A DNA stretch of 64,000 bases from Dendrophyllia cribrosa (GCA_024195265.1 JAJLRJ010000010.1:15024754-15088753), one strand, 5' to 3'; shown: positions 48,345-61,569, counted from the stretch's first letter. Program-made: numbers and translations. Notes: generated from the letters alone by a model not told the origin.

Positions 48345-49382
48345 GGCCGGTTCTCGCTAGAGCTCTTAAGTGCACTTGAGGTGCACTTGGTACGTACTTG
48401 CAGTGTGAACTCCTTTACACGTTTAAATCTCATTGTAAAATGTATCAAGGTGGTAAAAATTAATATCAGCTGAATGTAATTAAAAAGTTAAATAATTTGC
48501 AGTAGTTCGTTTTCTAAAGGCTCCATATTTCCCTTCTTTTTATCAAAAACGTGTTTTTGAATGGCACATGCTGTTGGTTTGTACGGAATCACCCAAGTAT
48601 AGCTCGCGTACTTGGAGTGTAAACGTTTTAATGACCGCACTTTTTGGTGCCTTTATGCGTAAAACAAAAGAATCCATGTGCACTTCAAAGTAAGGTCTGC
48701 CCCTTACTTGGGAGCGCACTTGACTTGACCAATGACAGTACAGCCTTGCAGCCGTGCAGCTAAAAGCACGTGGGCGCGCAACTTTGAATTCCATAGGGAA
48801 CGAGCTCTCTGCGTTTTGGTTTACGATTTCGGAGTCACGGGGGACTTCAAAAAGACTCTCAAGCAGGATCTTAAGTTTTACTTTAGCTGTTGTATTTGAA
48901 GGCATATTTCAGGCCGACTTAGGGTAAAAAATTCTACGTTGAGAAAAAAAAGGCTTTGGTCTAATTCTCAGGCTTAGCCAATCAAAAACACTACAACCAT
49001 GCGCGCATTCAATACTCACGAGATACAAAAACATGTTTTTTAAGACGAGCACGAAAACTTTACCAAAAATTAACAAAGAGTGAGCATAGTATTACATCAG
49101 GCTCTGAGACGATTTTTTGCTATATTAAGTTCAAATAAAACTTGACTTGATAAGAAATTTTTTTTTACTATCGACTTAGCGTTTTATGCATATCGTACTT
49201 TAGTCCTGCAACTTTGTTTATCAAGCTGCATACCAACTTGTGCTCGCAAAAAGTTTGCATTTAAACACGCACGCTGTGCGCAATCATGCCTAAAAATCTA
49301 TTGTCTCGTCTTTCCAAAGCAGACCTCTACTTGATTTCCAAGTGCACTTCAAGTGCACTTTGGTCCCTAGTGTGAACCGGCC
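48345..49382. mobile_element. inverted-repeat element with GGCCGGTTC ends, 1.04 kb
   Basis: GGCCGGTTC, then CTAG and AAGTGCACTTGAGGTGCACTT at the left are matched inversely at 49330-49382. The GTGCACTT word is doubled within each end. A 120-codon minus-strand frame at 48543-48905 has no recognised domain and may be chance or a remnant. A piece with GGCCCGGTTCAAACTTGAAC near 50607 may be a relative. Confidence 0.75.
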
Positions 49383-51507
49383 AAGTGTTTGTTACAAAAT
49401 ATTGCAACAATACTTTGTATTACAATTGTTTCCTTTTAAGATAAAAAAAAATCACTAGACAAACGTTAACGTTGGGGAGTACAAGTTCCATTGAAGGGAT
49501 TATATCAATAGTAAAGACATTAAATTACAAGGACTTCAAGACAATAATGCAATGGTCAATGACGTTTAAAAATGTTATGATTTTTAGGAAATTCCAGGTA
49601 TGTACGGACGCTTCCTAACAAAAAGAAAAGGACGTTTTATTCTTTGTTTCACCCACAACTTATGTGACTATAATTTATTTCGTATTTATAATCCAATTGA
49701 GAAATGACAGTGTATCCATGGGCGTAATGTAAAACGAATTGAGAGCTCTAATTGACCCTAACTCTAAACACCACAAGTTTCGTTATCTTTTTCTTTTCCT
49801 TCAAACCCTCGCCAAACCTGTTTGTAGCAGTCACTATAAATTTGTAGTTCTTGCCTTGGCGGAAAATACGAAACAGAAAAACTCCAGTACTAATTCAATC
49901 GTTTATTTAATTTCCAGCAACAAAAATAACAAAGGTCGTATGGGTACTTGGTTAAGATGAATTTAATCAAAGGGCTCTTTAAGCCATCTCGTTAATGCGT
50001 TAGAACGTGAGGTTAAAAAAAGAAGAATCTTGATAGTGAATATGGTAAAGATGGCGTTGTAGAATCAGACATTACGTAGAAAATGCGAGGCGCAGTAGTC
50101 AACTGGATATGGTTCTTGGCAGGATAGAGAAGATTGAGAGAAAGTTTGAAAATTCGTGTTGGTGCAAGTCAATAAAAGTTATGAGTAACAAAGAATCACG
50201 AGTGTGAATGCAAATAATTTTGATGTTAGTGAAGTGAAAGTGAAAGACTTTTTCCGCCTTGCTAGCTAATTGACAATGGAAATGTGTTGTTCGGTCAATT
50301 TGCACAATGCATTTTCAGTTATTCATTGTCTATTTTCTGTTGGGATATTTGACAATAGAAAAAAAATTCTAAATCAAATACAATAGGTTGCCGCAATTTC
50401 AAAACAATTAAAAGCCCACAAACCTATCAAGTGATCGATAATACGTCACGTGCAGTGACTTTATATCTGATAAAAACAGTCCTATAAATTAGTATGTGGT
50501 GTTTTATTAGATATAAGGTTACTGCAGGTGACGTATTAATATTAATTATCAAAATATCAATTGACACAACAAATGGTGACTGAATCTTTAATATTCTTTC
50601 AAGTAAGGCCCGGTTCAAACTTGAACTTCACATGTGCCGAATCTAATGGAAGGAGACCGTAACGACATGTCATTTCTCTAGAGCTGCCCGTCCCCATGCC
50701 AGGACAATTTAAGCTATGTTTAGCAGACATCGCGCCATCAGCCATTTCTTTTTCAACTCTCCAGCAGTATTCGAAAATAGAACAAAAGTCAAAGTTTATG
50801 GTATTTTGCTGTTTCTACTCTTGCATAATGAAACAGAAAGTTTTGTAGTTAGCTAAAGTATCAAGTCTGCTGTTTTATATATTTTGACGTGAAAAATGGC
50901 GGGGAAATGGTGAATACGTGTCATTTTTCGGTCACGTCTGCTATGGGCGCACTTATATAGAAAATATTGGGTCTGGAGCGGGTAAACAGGACACCACTCC
51001 TGGCAGTCACTTTTTTAGTTTCCCTTAGATCGAAATGAGGTTCATGACAGGCCTACCGCACCGACTCCGCTATGTGGTTTTGCGGTTGCGATGCATTTAT
51101 ATTAGCTTTCAAAGTTTGGCTGTTATGAGTATGTCGTTAAGTGATTTACGTCTTGTATGATATGATAGGCGGCGTTTTGTAAATAGTTTTCAGGAATGGT
51201 TGGTTTTGAACGAAACTCCATTTTTCATCAGTATTTGTTTAAGGTTTTTCAGTCGTGGGTGAAATGTTGTGACAAAAGGCATTATTATCTCGTGAGTTTT
51301 TTTTCGTTTTGTTTTTTAATGCCAATTGCGTTCCGGCAAAAGTGAAATTCAGAATACCAGTGCATTTAGGAGGGTGCTAATGGGGTTAACAGTTAACTGA
51401 CAATTGCCCAAATATATAGAAAAAAAAACATAGAATGCACGATCACTACAACAAACCGCTGAGAATGGCCGGATCTGGGTTTCCAGACCTAGATCAGTAT
51501 TAGTACT

Positions 51508-51612
51508 TGAAGTGAAACAAAAGAAACGGCAAACTGATCCTTACGGCAGAAAAATAGAAGCAGAAGCAAAAACAAATAAAATAAAATAAACGTGGAATAT
51601 AATAGTGCCCAA
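51508..51612. repeat. 105-bp direct repeat, first copy (second at 52208-52312)
   Basis: Both copies run GAGTGAAAC...AAACGGCAAACTGATCCTTAC...AATAGAAGCAGAAGCAAAAAC, an AATAA/AAATA run, and GTGGAATATAATAGTG. The AAATA part differs in length. The copies are 700 bases apart. Confidence 0.85.
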
Positions 51613-51705
51613 TATAATAGGGCAACCCCGGAGTCAACCCGCGTTCGCGTGCTGGACAAAATTCTAAACAAAATGACGAAACAAAATACACAGCATGTAT
51701 CTCAC

Positions 51706-51830
51706 TTGTCGCATTTCCCATTAGGAAAGGTAGCTCCATTTCCAACTGAGCCTTTGTAACAGCTTTTCCGTCGATCTTCTCTAATCGGAACAACTTTAAA
51801 TCTAGCGCACCGAGTCCAAACTTTCCGCTT
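51706..51830 (-). CDS. candidate exon, possibly receptor-kinase ectodomain
   Basis: A minus-strand frame gives SGKFGLGALDLKLFRLEK, then IDGKAVTKAQLEMELPFLMGNAT, ending at a phase-1 donor (GCGACAA|GTGAGA). It would join in phase to the candidate exon at 48236. The left edge is not fixed. The composition is protein-like, but no domain is recognised. Confidence 0.35.
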
Positions 51831-52319
51831 ATTGTTCGATCAAATGTTTACAAGCTATGTCCATTGAATTGTGCTTTGTCATGTCAAACGGTATGCGACC
51901 TATGTGTCGTTCGAATGCCGATCCTTTGTCGTCATCTCGATAAAAACTCGGAATAACTTTGACCACGCCACTCGACACCATCACGGAGATCAAGGTCAAC
52001 GCTCTACGACCCTGTTACCTTTCGCATATAATATCGGTTAATATGTCACCTGGTCACGCAGCGAGACAGGTAAATGTCACAAAATAGCTTTGCTGTTAGG
52101 AAAAAACTATGTTGCTTTTATTAACAACAACAATCGTTAATTTAGTATAATTAATAGAATGTCACTTAACTGTTAACTTTTCATTTATCAGTTAACTACT
52201 ATATATTTGGAGTGAAACATAAACGGCAAACTGATCCTTACGGCAGAAAAATAGAAGCAGAAGCAAAAACAAATAAAATAAAATAAAATAAAAGTGGAAT
52301 ATAATAGTGACCACACGAG

Positions 52320-53279
52320 CCCTTTTCAGTGTTAGATTAAATGAGTAAGATTTCTGATTACAGTAAAACCTGTATTAAGCAGACCCCAAAGTAAGTGGAC
52401 ACACCGTATTTTATTGGACACAAGCATCAGTGAGTTTCGATTTTTTCCTTCCCATACTCTCTGTGTACGATCAAGTGTATCAAACAGACATCTTGACGAT
52501 CCTTATTACGGTTTTGGAAGCTATCTTGACAGGTGAGAAATTATGTTTTTGTCTCAGTTTAGCATGCTCGATATGTATTGTATGACCCTTTGATGATCTT
52601 TGGGATATAAATCTCTTAAACGACGATAGTTTTTATGCTGTGTAGCCATTTATAGAATTATTGTTTCTCTATGCCTTCGTTATGCTAGTTCTCTTGGCAT
52701 ATTATGTTACAGCCTCTTTGGCTAACTTTTTTTGCAAGATAAGTAGTGATCGGCCGCAGCTTTTCTTATGAATATGCTAGAATTAATCAATCTCTCAGCC
52801 CGTGATTTAGTGTCTAAGTCTGCGGTGTGCAAGACTTGCGAGAAAGTGGATCTTTATCACGGATGTGATTGTCTAAGATCAAAGTCTGAAGCTGCCGTGT
52901 CTCTATTGGAATCATGACCTCTTGCAGTTATGGTTTAGCTCCTTGTTTTATGCTGTTTTTGAGTAGTGTTTCCTGGAGCGTGAAGAACCTCCGTTGTTTC
53001 ATCATGGCGTTATTGCATCCCTACATGGCTTGTACAGATATGGTGATCTGTTGTGAAAATCTCACGGATGCTAGTGAATTCTTACGTTTTTCTTAAGCAA
53101 GACTCGAGTTTCGCATTTTAGGTGAACCTCATCAGTTGCTACCATAAGTAAATGTCTCGCGGAATAATATGAAATAATTCCGTTGTCCATGAAATGTTTG
53201 CCGCTCTCGTACTCTTGGGAAGGATCGAATGTTCCGTTTTCTCATTGGCTCGTTTGATTGAATCAATAGCATTGGTGTA
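52320..53279. other. no gene recognised
   Basis: No convincing exon or repeat; the sequence runs into the gap at 53280. Confidence 0.3.
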
Positions 53280-53779
53280 NNNNNNNNNNNNNNNNNNNNN
53301 NNNNNNNNNNNNNNNNNNNNNNNNNNNNNNNNNNNNNNNNNNNNNNNNNNNNNNNNNNNNNNNNNNNNNNNNNNNNNNNNNNNNNNNNNNNNNNNNNNNN
53401 NNNNNNNNNNNNNNNNNNNNNNNNNNNNNNNNNNNNNNNNNNNNNNNNNNNNNNNNNNNNNNNNNNNNNNNNNNNNNNNNNNNNNNNNNNNNNNNNNNNN
53501 NNNNNNNNNNNNNNNNNNNNNNNNNNNNNNNNNNNNNNNNNNNNNNNNNNNNNNNNNNNNNNNNNNNNNNNNNNNNNNNNNNNNNNNNNNNNNNNNNNNN
53601 NNNNNNNNNNNNNNNNNNNNNNNNNNNNNNNNNNNNNNNNNNNNNNNNNNNNNNNNNNNNNNNNNNNNNNNNNNNNNNNNNNNNNNNNNNNNNNNNNNNN
53701 NNNNNNNNNNNNNNNNNNNNNNNNNNNNNNNNNNNNNNNNNNNNNNNNNNNNNNNNNNNNNNNNNNNNNNNNNNNNNNN
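53280..53779. other. assembly gap of exactly 500 N
   Basis: Unknown sequence; the round number suggests a placeholder size. The open frames across it are meaningless. Confidence 0.99.
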
Positions 53780-54659
53780 TTGGACAGCCAACCTCACAAA
53801 CGCCATCGGCAGAACATTCTCAGGGATTTCGGATACTCAGGAGTGTTAAAAACTGCTCAAATAACGGTTGTTTTCTACAACTTCAAAAAAGAGTAAAATA
53901 TACTACTGTTTCCTCAGCGGTCTTATGAGTTTATTTTAAGTTAAAGTTGTTTGTTTGTCCACCATTTTGAAAATCAAACACGAAAGAGGACAGCAATGAA
54001 ACGACAACCTTCGTGGCTACATAGATGATAATGGTAAAAAAAATAAGTTTAACGTTCCTTGAGGGAGGGTAGACTTGTACGGCAATTTGACCAATAAATT
54101 GGAAAAACGCATGTCATGCGCATGCGTATGTCCTTCTTGTACTACAAGAAAAGCAGCTATTTGTCTAAAGCAGACGAAATAATAAAAAGTCCTATGTGGT
54201 CAACAATTATCCCTTGCACTTAGTCCACATGCGTTTAAACCGCGTTTGTACTTTTGATTGTTTTTATAAAGAAGGCTACCACAAGGAAACCAGCGATTCG
54301 TCTTTCAAAAATAAATATCCTTCGTGACTAATAACGTAATTGTGGGTGGGTGGCGTGACACTTCCCTGCCGTTTTTTTTCTTACGTTGTTCCGGATCCTC
54401 ATCAGGATGACTTCGGATCTCCGAGGGGTCTTCGGGATGCCTTCTGGTCTCTGAGGGGTCATCTCATTAAATTTGAAAGTCGAGAATCCTACCTAGAGGG
54501 TCAACGCGTGGGGTCCGCCTCAAACGCCATTTTGAATTTTTAATCATATCCACCATTTTGAATTAGGGACATGCGCAGTTGCAATCCTTAGGGTTATTAT
54601 GCTAATAGGGACATAATTTCTAGGGCTATGACAAAAAAATAATTAGGATTAGAACAATA

Positions 54660-54712
54660 GGGGTCCGCGCGTGGATCCACGCGCGTGGGTACTCGCGCGT
54701 GGATCCGCGCGC
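54660..54712. repeat. GC-rich short repeat (CGCGCGTGGATCC)
   Basis: GCGCGTGGATCC occurs twice, with CACGCGCGTGGGTACTCGCG between, forming a local inverted repeat. Its composition differs sharply from the AT-rich surroundings. Confidence 0.75.
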
Positions 54713-54800
54713 GAAAGTGGTCTAAAGGAGCGGATATGACTACTCTTACGAGAGGTTCGACTGTAATAGCTTTGCACGGCAGATATGAATTATACTGGAA

Positions 54801-54962
54801 ACTACCCTGGACACCAGAGGTATTCTCGCGGCGAGCTTCGTGACTTGCAGGCCGATCAACGAGGGCGAAGCCGCGAGAAAAAAAAAAAGAAAAAAAAAGA
54901 AAACAATAGAGACATGACCGACACCGGAAACCGCCCAAGAAAAACCTCTGGCACCCAGGGTA
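54801..54962. repeat. hairpin MITE, TACCCTGG ends
   Basis: TACCCTGGACACCAGAGGTA at the left pairs with ACCTCTGGCACCCAGGGTA at the right. An A-rich tract lies inside. The Lys-rich open frame across it is not a gene. Confidence 0.7.
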
Positions 54963-55079
54963 ACTGGAAACGCGAGTTAACTCGTTTTATTAATACTACT
55001 GCAAGCAAGTGTCAACGATGCATATGGCTTGCCGATCGAAAGATCAATCGTCATGATATTTCGCGTGTTTGCCTCTGCT

Positions 55080-56080
55080 GAACAAACATACGGCTTGGTA
55101 GCCTTGAATGAACGTTCGTGCGGCAAACACCCGTTTCCTGTGGAAAAAACAGACTTAAAATGCTATTAATAGGTATTGTAGTTAATATTCAGCAAAAATA
55201 AATTTGAATTCTTTGCGGCAGACTAGACATGAATTTCGCAACCATGGGAAATAATATTTGGCTGTGTATCTTTAGCGCTGTTTAGCAATGAATTTGTTGA
55301 TGTTTATCGCGTTTTCTCGCCATTCTTGGGTTTCAATTGACTTGATTTGCTTTTATTGTTCATTTGTGCGTCGATCCATCCGGTGAAAGTGTCTTTACTA
55401 CGGTTTCGCAAAGAAATGCAATGTGTAATGGTTGGCGATGCAAACGAGGAAAACGACGGACCGCAGTGGTAAGTGACCGCGACTAAGAAATAAAACCGAG
55501 GCTTCAAGGGAAGGTATGTAGATGATGCTTTATTATTTTGCCAACAATTTAAGCAGATTTAAGTCGAAAACTCTGCCGCAAGCAATTTTATATCAGGCAA
55601 AATTAATTCTGCCACGAGGGCGGACGACAGACAAACATTACGTTGAAATACGTGTAAGCTTTTTTTAAAAATTCGCACAAACGTCATTAATTGTAATGAT
55701 GCTTCAAGTCCGTGAATCCTGTAAGTTCTTAGTATTCGATTTTGTAAGAATCATGTGAAATTATGAAAAACATGACAGATCCTTAGAGTCAAATGAAAGC
55801 CCGCCAAAAAGCTAGGAATTCCCGCCAAAATGTTCACGCCATTTATGCAGATTAGTATTCTGCTCTATTTTGATTCCTGGATTGACTTATTTTACGCCTT
55901 ATACAGTTGATTTTAATTCGAAAAAATCTGATAAAATCATTTACTGTGGCTGTGCAATAGATCATATATGGATATTTAGCCTTATACATTTAAATCTGAC
56001 ATTTAGCTTTCAATCAGCATACTTGAGCTCATGGCGTGATCAGGATATTTACAACCCATTCGTGGCGGTAGACTAACTAT
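55080..56080. other. no gene recognised
   Basis: AT-rich sequence with no convincing exon. Confidence 0.3.
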
Positions 56081-56240
56081 AATAGAGCGTTTTCACTCAC
56101 GTGACCTTCAGTCCCATGGGACTCAAATGACAAAGGCCATGGCAGCCATGTTGGTGTTCCTAACAAAAGAAGTTAATTAAAATTCTTTTGTACGGGAACA
56201 CCAATATGGCGGCTATGACGTCAAGTGAAAACGCTCTATT
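56081..56240. repeat. hairpin MITE, AATAGAGCGTTTTCACT ends
   Basis: AATAGAGCGTTTTCACT at the left is the exact inverse of AGTGAAAACGCTCTATT at the right; inner arms share ATGGC(A/G)GC and GGTGTTCC. Confidence 0.9.
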
Positions 56241-56249
56241 GTAACTAAG

Positions 56250-56705
56250 TTTGTAGACGAGGAAAATTTTCATAAATTAGTCTTTAAGGTCTCTACTCCA
56301 TTATGTTAGCTTACAGGCGGCGCGTCCAAGCTTTTGAGGTGATAAGATCCATTTGAGACAGCAGTAAATTAACATTAACAGTAACATTTTTCTTATAGAC
56401 TAGGGAAATTTGAATAAATTAGTGTTTTAAACATAGGGGTCTCCTCTCCCTCATGTAAGCTTACAGGCGGCACGGCCAAGTTTCTGAGGTGATGAGATCC
56501 ATTTGAGACAGCAGTAAATTAACACATTAACCGTAACTTTGCTTATAGACGTACTATGGAAATTTGTATAAATTAGTGTTTTGAACAAAGCCGTCTCCGC
56601 TCCTTCACGTTAGCTTACAGGCGGCACGCCCAAGTTTCTGAGGTGACGAGATCCATTTGAGACAGCAGTAAATTAACATTAACTGTAACTTTTTCTTATA
56701 GACTA
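56250..56705. repeat. tandem repeat, about 165-bp unit, three copies
   Basis: Each unit has AGCTTACAGGCGGC, GAGATCCATTTGAGACAGCA (or GATAAGATCC in the first) and GTAAATTAACA, then CTTATAGAC. Confidence 0.95.
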
Positions 56706-57468
56706 TTATTGAATTCATAATTCTCTGCGTACCATGTAGCCACTGTTTTCAGTAACGCAGTCACGTGACAGGATATTCTGCAAGGTTAGTTAATTAGACA
56801 GTGTCCGGTTGTTTCGCTAAAAAGCCACAACATAATCAACGAAAACATTACGGCATCTGTGACAATTTCTCGTTTAAATGTTCGTGTGAAGTAAATTGAG
56901 TGATATAATCGATCGTAGGTGGCGAATAGAGAGAAAAGAGAAAAGTGACTTTGTGCCCAAACGGATTTTTATCGGTCGTTTATTGCAGGCAAGTGTACAC
57001 CTTCAACATTTTTTTATAGAAAGCAATTAATTGGAAAATATCATGTTTTAAGCACGTAAACCGGCAGAAACCTCGCCGGTTTGTGCCATTGTTTTAAGTG
57101 ATATTTATCTTTCTTATAAGCTACTGAATTGTGTTTTATTCAATTTATTCAGCGGGTTTGTTCTTAGTCGTGAAAACTTATCAGTTGTTTAAAATCAAGA
57201 TAGTGGGATCATGTTGAAGACGATTAGCGTCCTTTGGCTTATTTCTGATTTTATTTATTCGCCCCATGTCTTATAATTACAAGTACAAGTTTTCAAAAAT
57301 AACATTTGATGCTGATTGATTTGGTAAGACTGAGATCCCAGCAAGTTTTCTAGAAACTTTTCTTAGGGGATCCTCTTTTACACTTTTATTTGAAAGGGAA
57401 TAATATTATTGTGTTTTTCAGTACACTGTAGTTACGGTAGGTTTTCGTTGCACGTGAAGCTTTGCGAC

Positions 57469-57638
57469 ATATACCTAATTCAATAAAGGTTGCTTTGGCA
57501 ATTGGTCATTGGTAATTGGGCATTAGCATTTGGGCATACGGAACACAATGCAATGCTTTGCTTGAGTGACCGCCAAACAATAGCTTCCCAATGCCCAATT
57601 ACCAATGACCAAAGCAACCTTTATTGAATTAGGTATAT
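57469..57638. repeat. hairpin MITE, ATATACCTAATTCAATAAAGG ends
   Basis: Inverted arms of about 60 bases: ATACCTAATTCAATAAAGGT, TGCTTTGG, TTGGTCATTGGTAATTGGGC and their inverse. Confidence 0.9.
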
Positions 57639-58132
57639 AAATAAGTACATCCCGCGGTCTTTTATTCACGAACATTGTACGCACGTATAACCAAGGCGCG
57701 CGGCGTGTAACATTTTCTACCCTGTTTTTTTAGTAATCATTGCATTTGATAAGTTTAAGTGCGGAGCTGAAAGATAGCTCATTAAAAAGAACATCGATGA
57801 CAGCTAAACCACACGACTCAGCGTCTTTTAATGGATTATCCAAACAATAGACTTGACGCCTTGCCCACCACAAAATATTTAAAGAACGCGGCGTTAAACG
57901 GCGCTTTGGTCCTAAAATCGAGCCTGCGGCTTGTTATGATGAAGGTATTAATTAGGTATTAACACTTAGAAAACCAATTTATCCAGATTTGCTGTTTGCC
58001 TAGGTGAAAGTTGACTCGATGTTATTCCGATTTTTACACGAGGATTTGAAAGGCAATGCCTTTGTATCGAGGTTTAGTAACGTAGAATTCCGAAAGTAAC
58101 CGCAGAATTAGCAGGCCAACGGGGTCGCTATT

Positions 58133-58330
58133 TTCGGGTAGCCGTTACTTTCAGGTAGCCGTTACTTTTGGGTAGCCGCTAGTTTCGGGTAGCCGCTAGT
58201 TTCGGGTAGCCGTTACTTTCGGGTAGCCGTTACTTTCGGGTAGCCGTTACTTTCGGGTAGCCGTTACTTTTGGGTTGCTTTAACTTTCCGCAGGTAGCCG
58301 TTACTTTCGGGTAGCCGTTACTTTCGGATG
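58133..58330. repeat. 17-bp minisatellite TTCGGGTAGCCGTTACT
   Basis: About 11 units, with CGTTACT/CGCTAGT variants and one break (TTTGGGTTGCTTTAAC) near 58268. Confidence 0.95.
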
Positions 58331-58566
58331 GTTACAAAAATGTTACACAATAGAGAACTCGGGGTATAAGAAAGTAACTGTTTTCTTTTTCATCCAAAAT
58401 GAGGTTTGGAATATTTTTTATGTGTCGTAGATTTTCTCATTTAATTTTTTTATGTCAGTAGAGAGGTTGACTTGTTTTGACTGAACTACGGTTATATCGG
58501 TATGTAAAAAACAATGTGTTCCTTATTACAGTGTTATACAGATAGGACCCATCATACAAACTAACT

Positions 58567-58650
58567 TCTTGAGCGAGACAGCTAAAAGAAAACATATTGA
58601 GCACGGACAAGATCACCCAGCCACCCTCTCAGAAATCTAGTGGTTCGCCC
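58567..58650. repeat. right-end fragment of the 5748 repeat family
   Basis: CAGCTAAAAGAAAACATATTGAGCACGGACAAGATCACCC and GTGGTTCGCCCC match 5908-5980, with several substitutions; the left part is missing. Confidence 0.65.
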
Positions 58651-58811
58651 CCAAGCTATCTGTCAACCAACCAGAGTATTATCAGCGATTTAATTTCATT
58701 GCAGATAATATGGACAAGAAAGCGGTTGACACTTCAGAATATGATGGCTAATCAGAATTTACTTTTTTCTCGTTATTGCAATTAAGATAAATATTCATTT
58801 TCCTCCTCGTT

Positions 58812-59062
58812 TTTTCGACAAACTTGTACAGGTACAAAGCAACTATTACGTCAAGCTAAAACTATACCAGATATCGGGGGCAAAGAGCATAATGAGTATC
58901 CAGTGATTTTGAAACATCCTACGTACGAACCATCTCACAATATTTTCACATGGTGTAAAAGCCGTTCCCTTCCTTTTATCGGTACCTAATTAGACTAGCA
59001 TACCACAATTTTTCAAAAAACTTGTACTGGTACAAAGCAACTACTACGTCAAGCTAAAAATA
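58812..59062. repeat. pair of 50-bp direct repeats
   Basis: AACTTGTACNGGTACAAAGC AACTANTACGTCAAGCTAAA occurs at about 58821 and 59020, 199 bases apart. Confidence 0.8.
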
Positions 59063-59930
59063 TCACGGAAAGCTAAAAATAAACCATGTGCCGTGCGTCT
59101 TTATTAAACCCAGTGCTTAAAAGTGCTTTTACGGAGAAACATAAAATTAAATCTGAAAAGTAAGACTACATTCAGTAGCCGACACTTGCAACCACGATCG
59201 CCAACTGAAATGCAAAGTTGTATAAACACAAAACTTGCCGAAACAAAAATCCCACAGCCATAGGCGGCGAACACAATATCAAACGGTCCTTACGACAGAT
59301 GCGATCGAAGATTATGGACAACAAAAAAGAACTCTTCACAACTAGAAATGGTGAAGACACGTAGAAACAAGAACGCTATGAGTAGTGAAATCGGGCTTTA
59401 AAGGTACATAAGAAATTAAGAATTCGAAGTATAGCTAGTAGCGTAACTACTCCACAATCGAAGATTCGCAATGTAGAATCCATTATGATTTTTTTAATTT
59501 TTTTTTTTTTCAAAACAAAATTTTGTTTAGCATTGAGCATGTGATGAAGGCCAACTGTCGGAAACAAGATAGAAAACTAACAGCAATCCGAATTATTTTT
59601 TCTTAGCATAAGTGGACTAATTAAAGAATACAGATCACAAATCATGTTGTTGAACAACTGAGTAGAACAGTAACGTTAGTTTTAACACTAGACATTCCGT
59701 AGTGTAATGATGGAGGCTTTTACAAAGAAGGTCTACAAATAGCTGTGAAAACTGAGTGAGAAACGGCGGGAAAATCATTATCACGTGGTACCTTCTAGAG
59801 TTTCGTACATGCGATCTGTACTCCACGTAAAAAGTTATTCACGAGTAAACACTAGGTGAGACAAGATCAAACATGAGTCGAAGAAGATACTGTTTAATGC
59901 TACCTAAAACATGTTTCTGTTTAAAAAGTA

Positions 59931-60820
59931 CAGTCAAACCTGTATATAACGGTCACCCTTGGGAAATGGTCAGGTGACCGTTAAATACAGGGTGACCGCT
60001 ATATACAGGTTTCCTTTAAACTCTACTGGAAGTTAATGAGTAACGTTTTTATGTGGAAATAATCACTCAATTTACATTTTATTGACAATAACAATTAACA
60101 GCAACGGCCAAAATACTAAAAAAAGCCCCAAAAATGTGCGTGGTTATAAAAAGTGACAGGCTTAGCACAAATCCTGCTCGTCGCTAAAAACATTTTAGCT
60201 CAGCTTTAGAATAGATCTACCCCAAGTAATTGCCTGACAGATTTTTCTTTTAAAGATATATTAAACAGGCCTGTTGTTCTAAACGTTGTCGATTCTTTGA
60301 TTTTAGAAAAAATATCTTGCTGTGATACGGACAGGAGGAATTTACGTTTTCAAGAGCTGTTTAAAATACAGTATTTAGTTGTATGCCGTCGTTTGTTTGC
60401 TAGCTCTTGGCATATTACAATGGAATTTTTTTGGCTCACTTTTAAAGTGTTGCAAGATCAGTAGTAGCCGCGCAAGTAGGAATGAGTCGCTGCTTAGGGA
60501 CAGTTCATTTCTCAGTCCTTAATGTGAGCGCAAAACTGCGGTTAGCATAACTTGCGAGATTGTGTTTCTTCATCACGGTTAAAAGAGTGAGATCCAAGTC
60601 TTTGCGATAGTCATGGTCTATATTGGAATGATGGCATCTTGCGGATGAGTTGTTGAATAAGGCTTGTCACGATTCGCTATTAGTTTGATCGTAATCCAAT
60701 TTGGTGACCGTTATATACAGGTAAAAAATAATGAAATTGTGGATTCGGGAAGTCTAAAGGGTGACCGCGTCCGTTATACACAGGTGGCCGCTATATACAG
60801 GGCCGTTACAGGTTTGACTG
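59931..60820. mobile_element. TA-flanked Tc1/mariner-pogo-type non-autonomous element, 890 bp
   Basis: CAGTCAAACCTGTATATAACG at the left and the inverse end TACAGGTTTGACTG at the right, each next to TA. GTGACCGTTATATACAGG-type words repeat near both ends. These ends are typical of pogo/Tigger-like families. No transposase frame. Confidence 0.75.
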
Positions 60821-61139
60821 TAAGACTCCAAGGTACGTGTGTATATTCAATCTGTTAGTTCTTAACACTTAAGCAATCACATCTTTAACAAATGCATTGC
60901 AGGTTATCTCAATAAAATAAGCCACTTGGCCTTTTTCCTGCGTAGAACAATTAGGCTAGAATTTTTTGGTTCATTTCTGTTTCCATGTTCCATGTCTCTA
61001 TTATCTGCATTTTCAACCAGATCTTCTAATATTGCTCACATGTATTTCTTTACATATATTTATTAATAAATATTCTGAATATTCTCCAAGTGTTTCGTAT
61101 AGACATTTATACAATACTATGAGTTTATTGACACACTCG

Positions 61140-61565
61140 CTAAAATGCATGAGGGTTGTACGCTCCGTATACAGACAGAACACGGACCGTAAGCAAGGAT
61201 TACGTTCCGTGGGAAGCGTACATGTAGGATTCGTACGAATCGTACGGACAGTAAAAAGTTATTCACAGTAACTGAATGTGATAATGAGATGCATGCTCCG
61301 TTTTCAGACAGAACACGTACAAAACGTACGTAAAGTTAGAAGGTTACAGACCGTAAGCAAGGATTACGTTCCGTACGAAAGGTTCGTACGAATCGTACGG
61401 CCAGTAAAAAGTTATTCACAGTGTTTGAGTGTGATAATGAGATGCACGCTCCGTAATACAGACAGAACACGTACAAAACGTACGTAAAGTTAGAAGGTTA
61501 CAGACCGTAAGCAAGGATGACGATCCGTACGTTTTGTACGGACCGTCAACGTTTACTCACGGTCC
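61140..61565. repeat. tandem repeat, about 165-bp unit, three copies
   Basis: Units share GATGCACGCTCCGT, CAGACAGAACACGTACAAAACG, CAGACCGTAAGCAAGGAT and GTACGAATCGTACGG. Inner ACGTAC/CGTACG words are palindromic. Confidence 0.9.
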
Positions 61566-61569
61566 GTAT

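Noticed and set aside
53132..53928. Two long frames crossing 53280-53779
   Set aside because: They consist mostly of N bases in the assembly gap.
54785..55081. Lys-rich frame
   Set aside because: It lies across a hairpin MITE with an A tract; the Lys run is the A tract.
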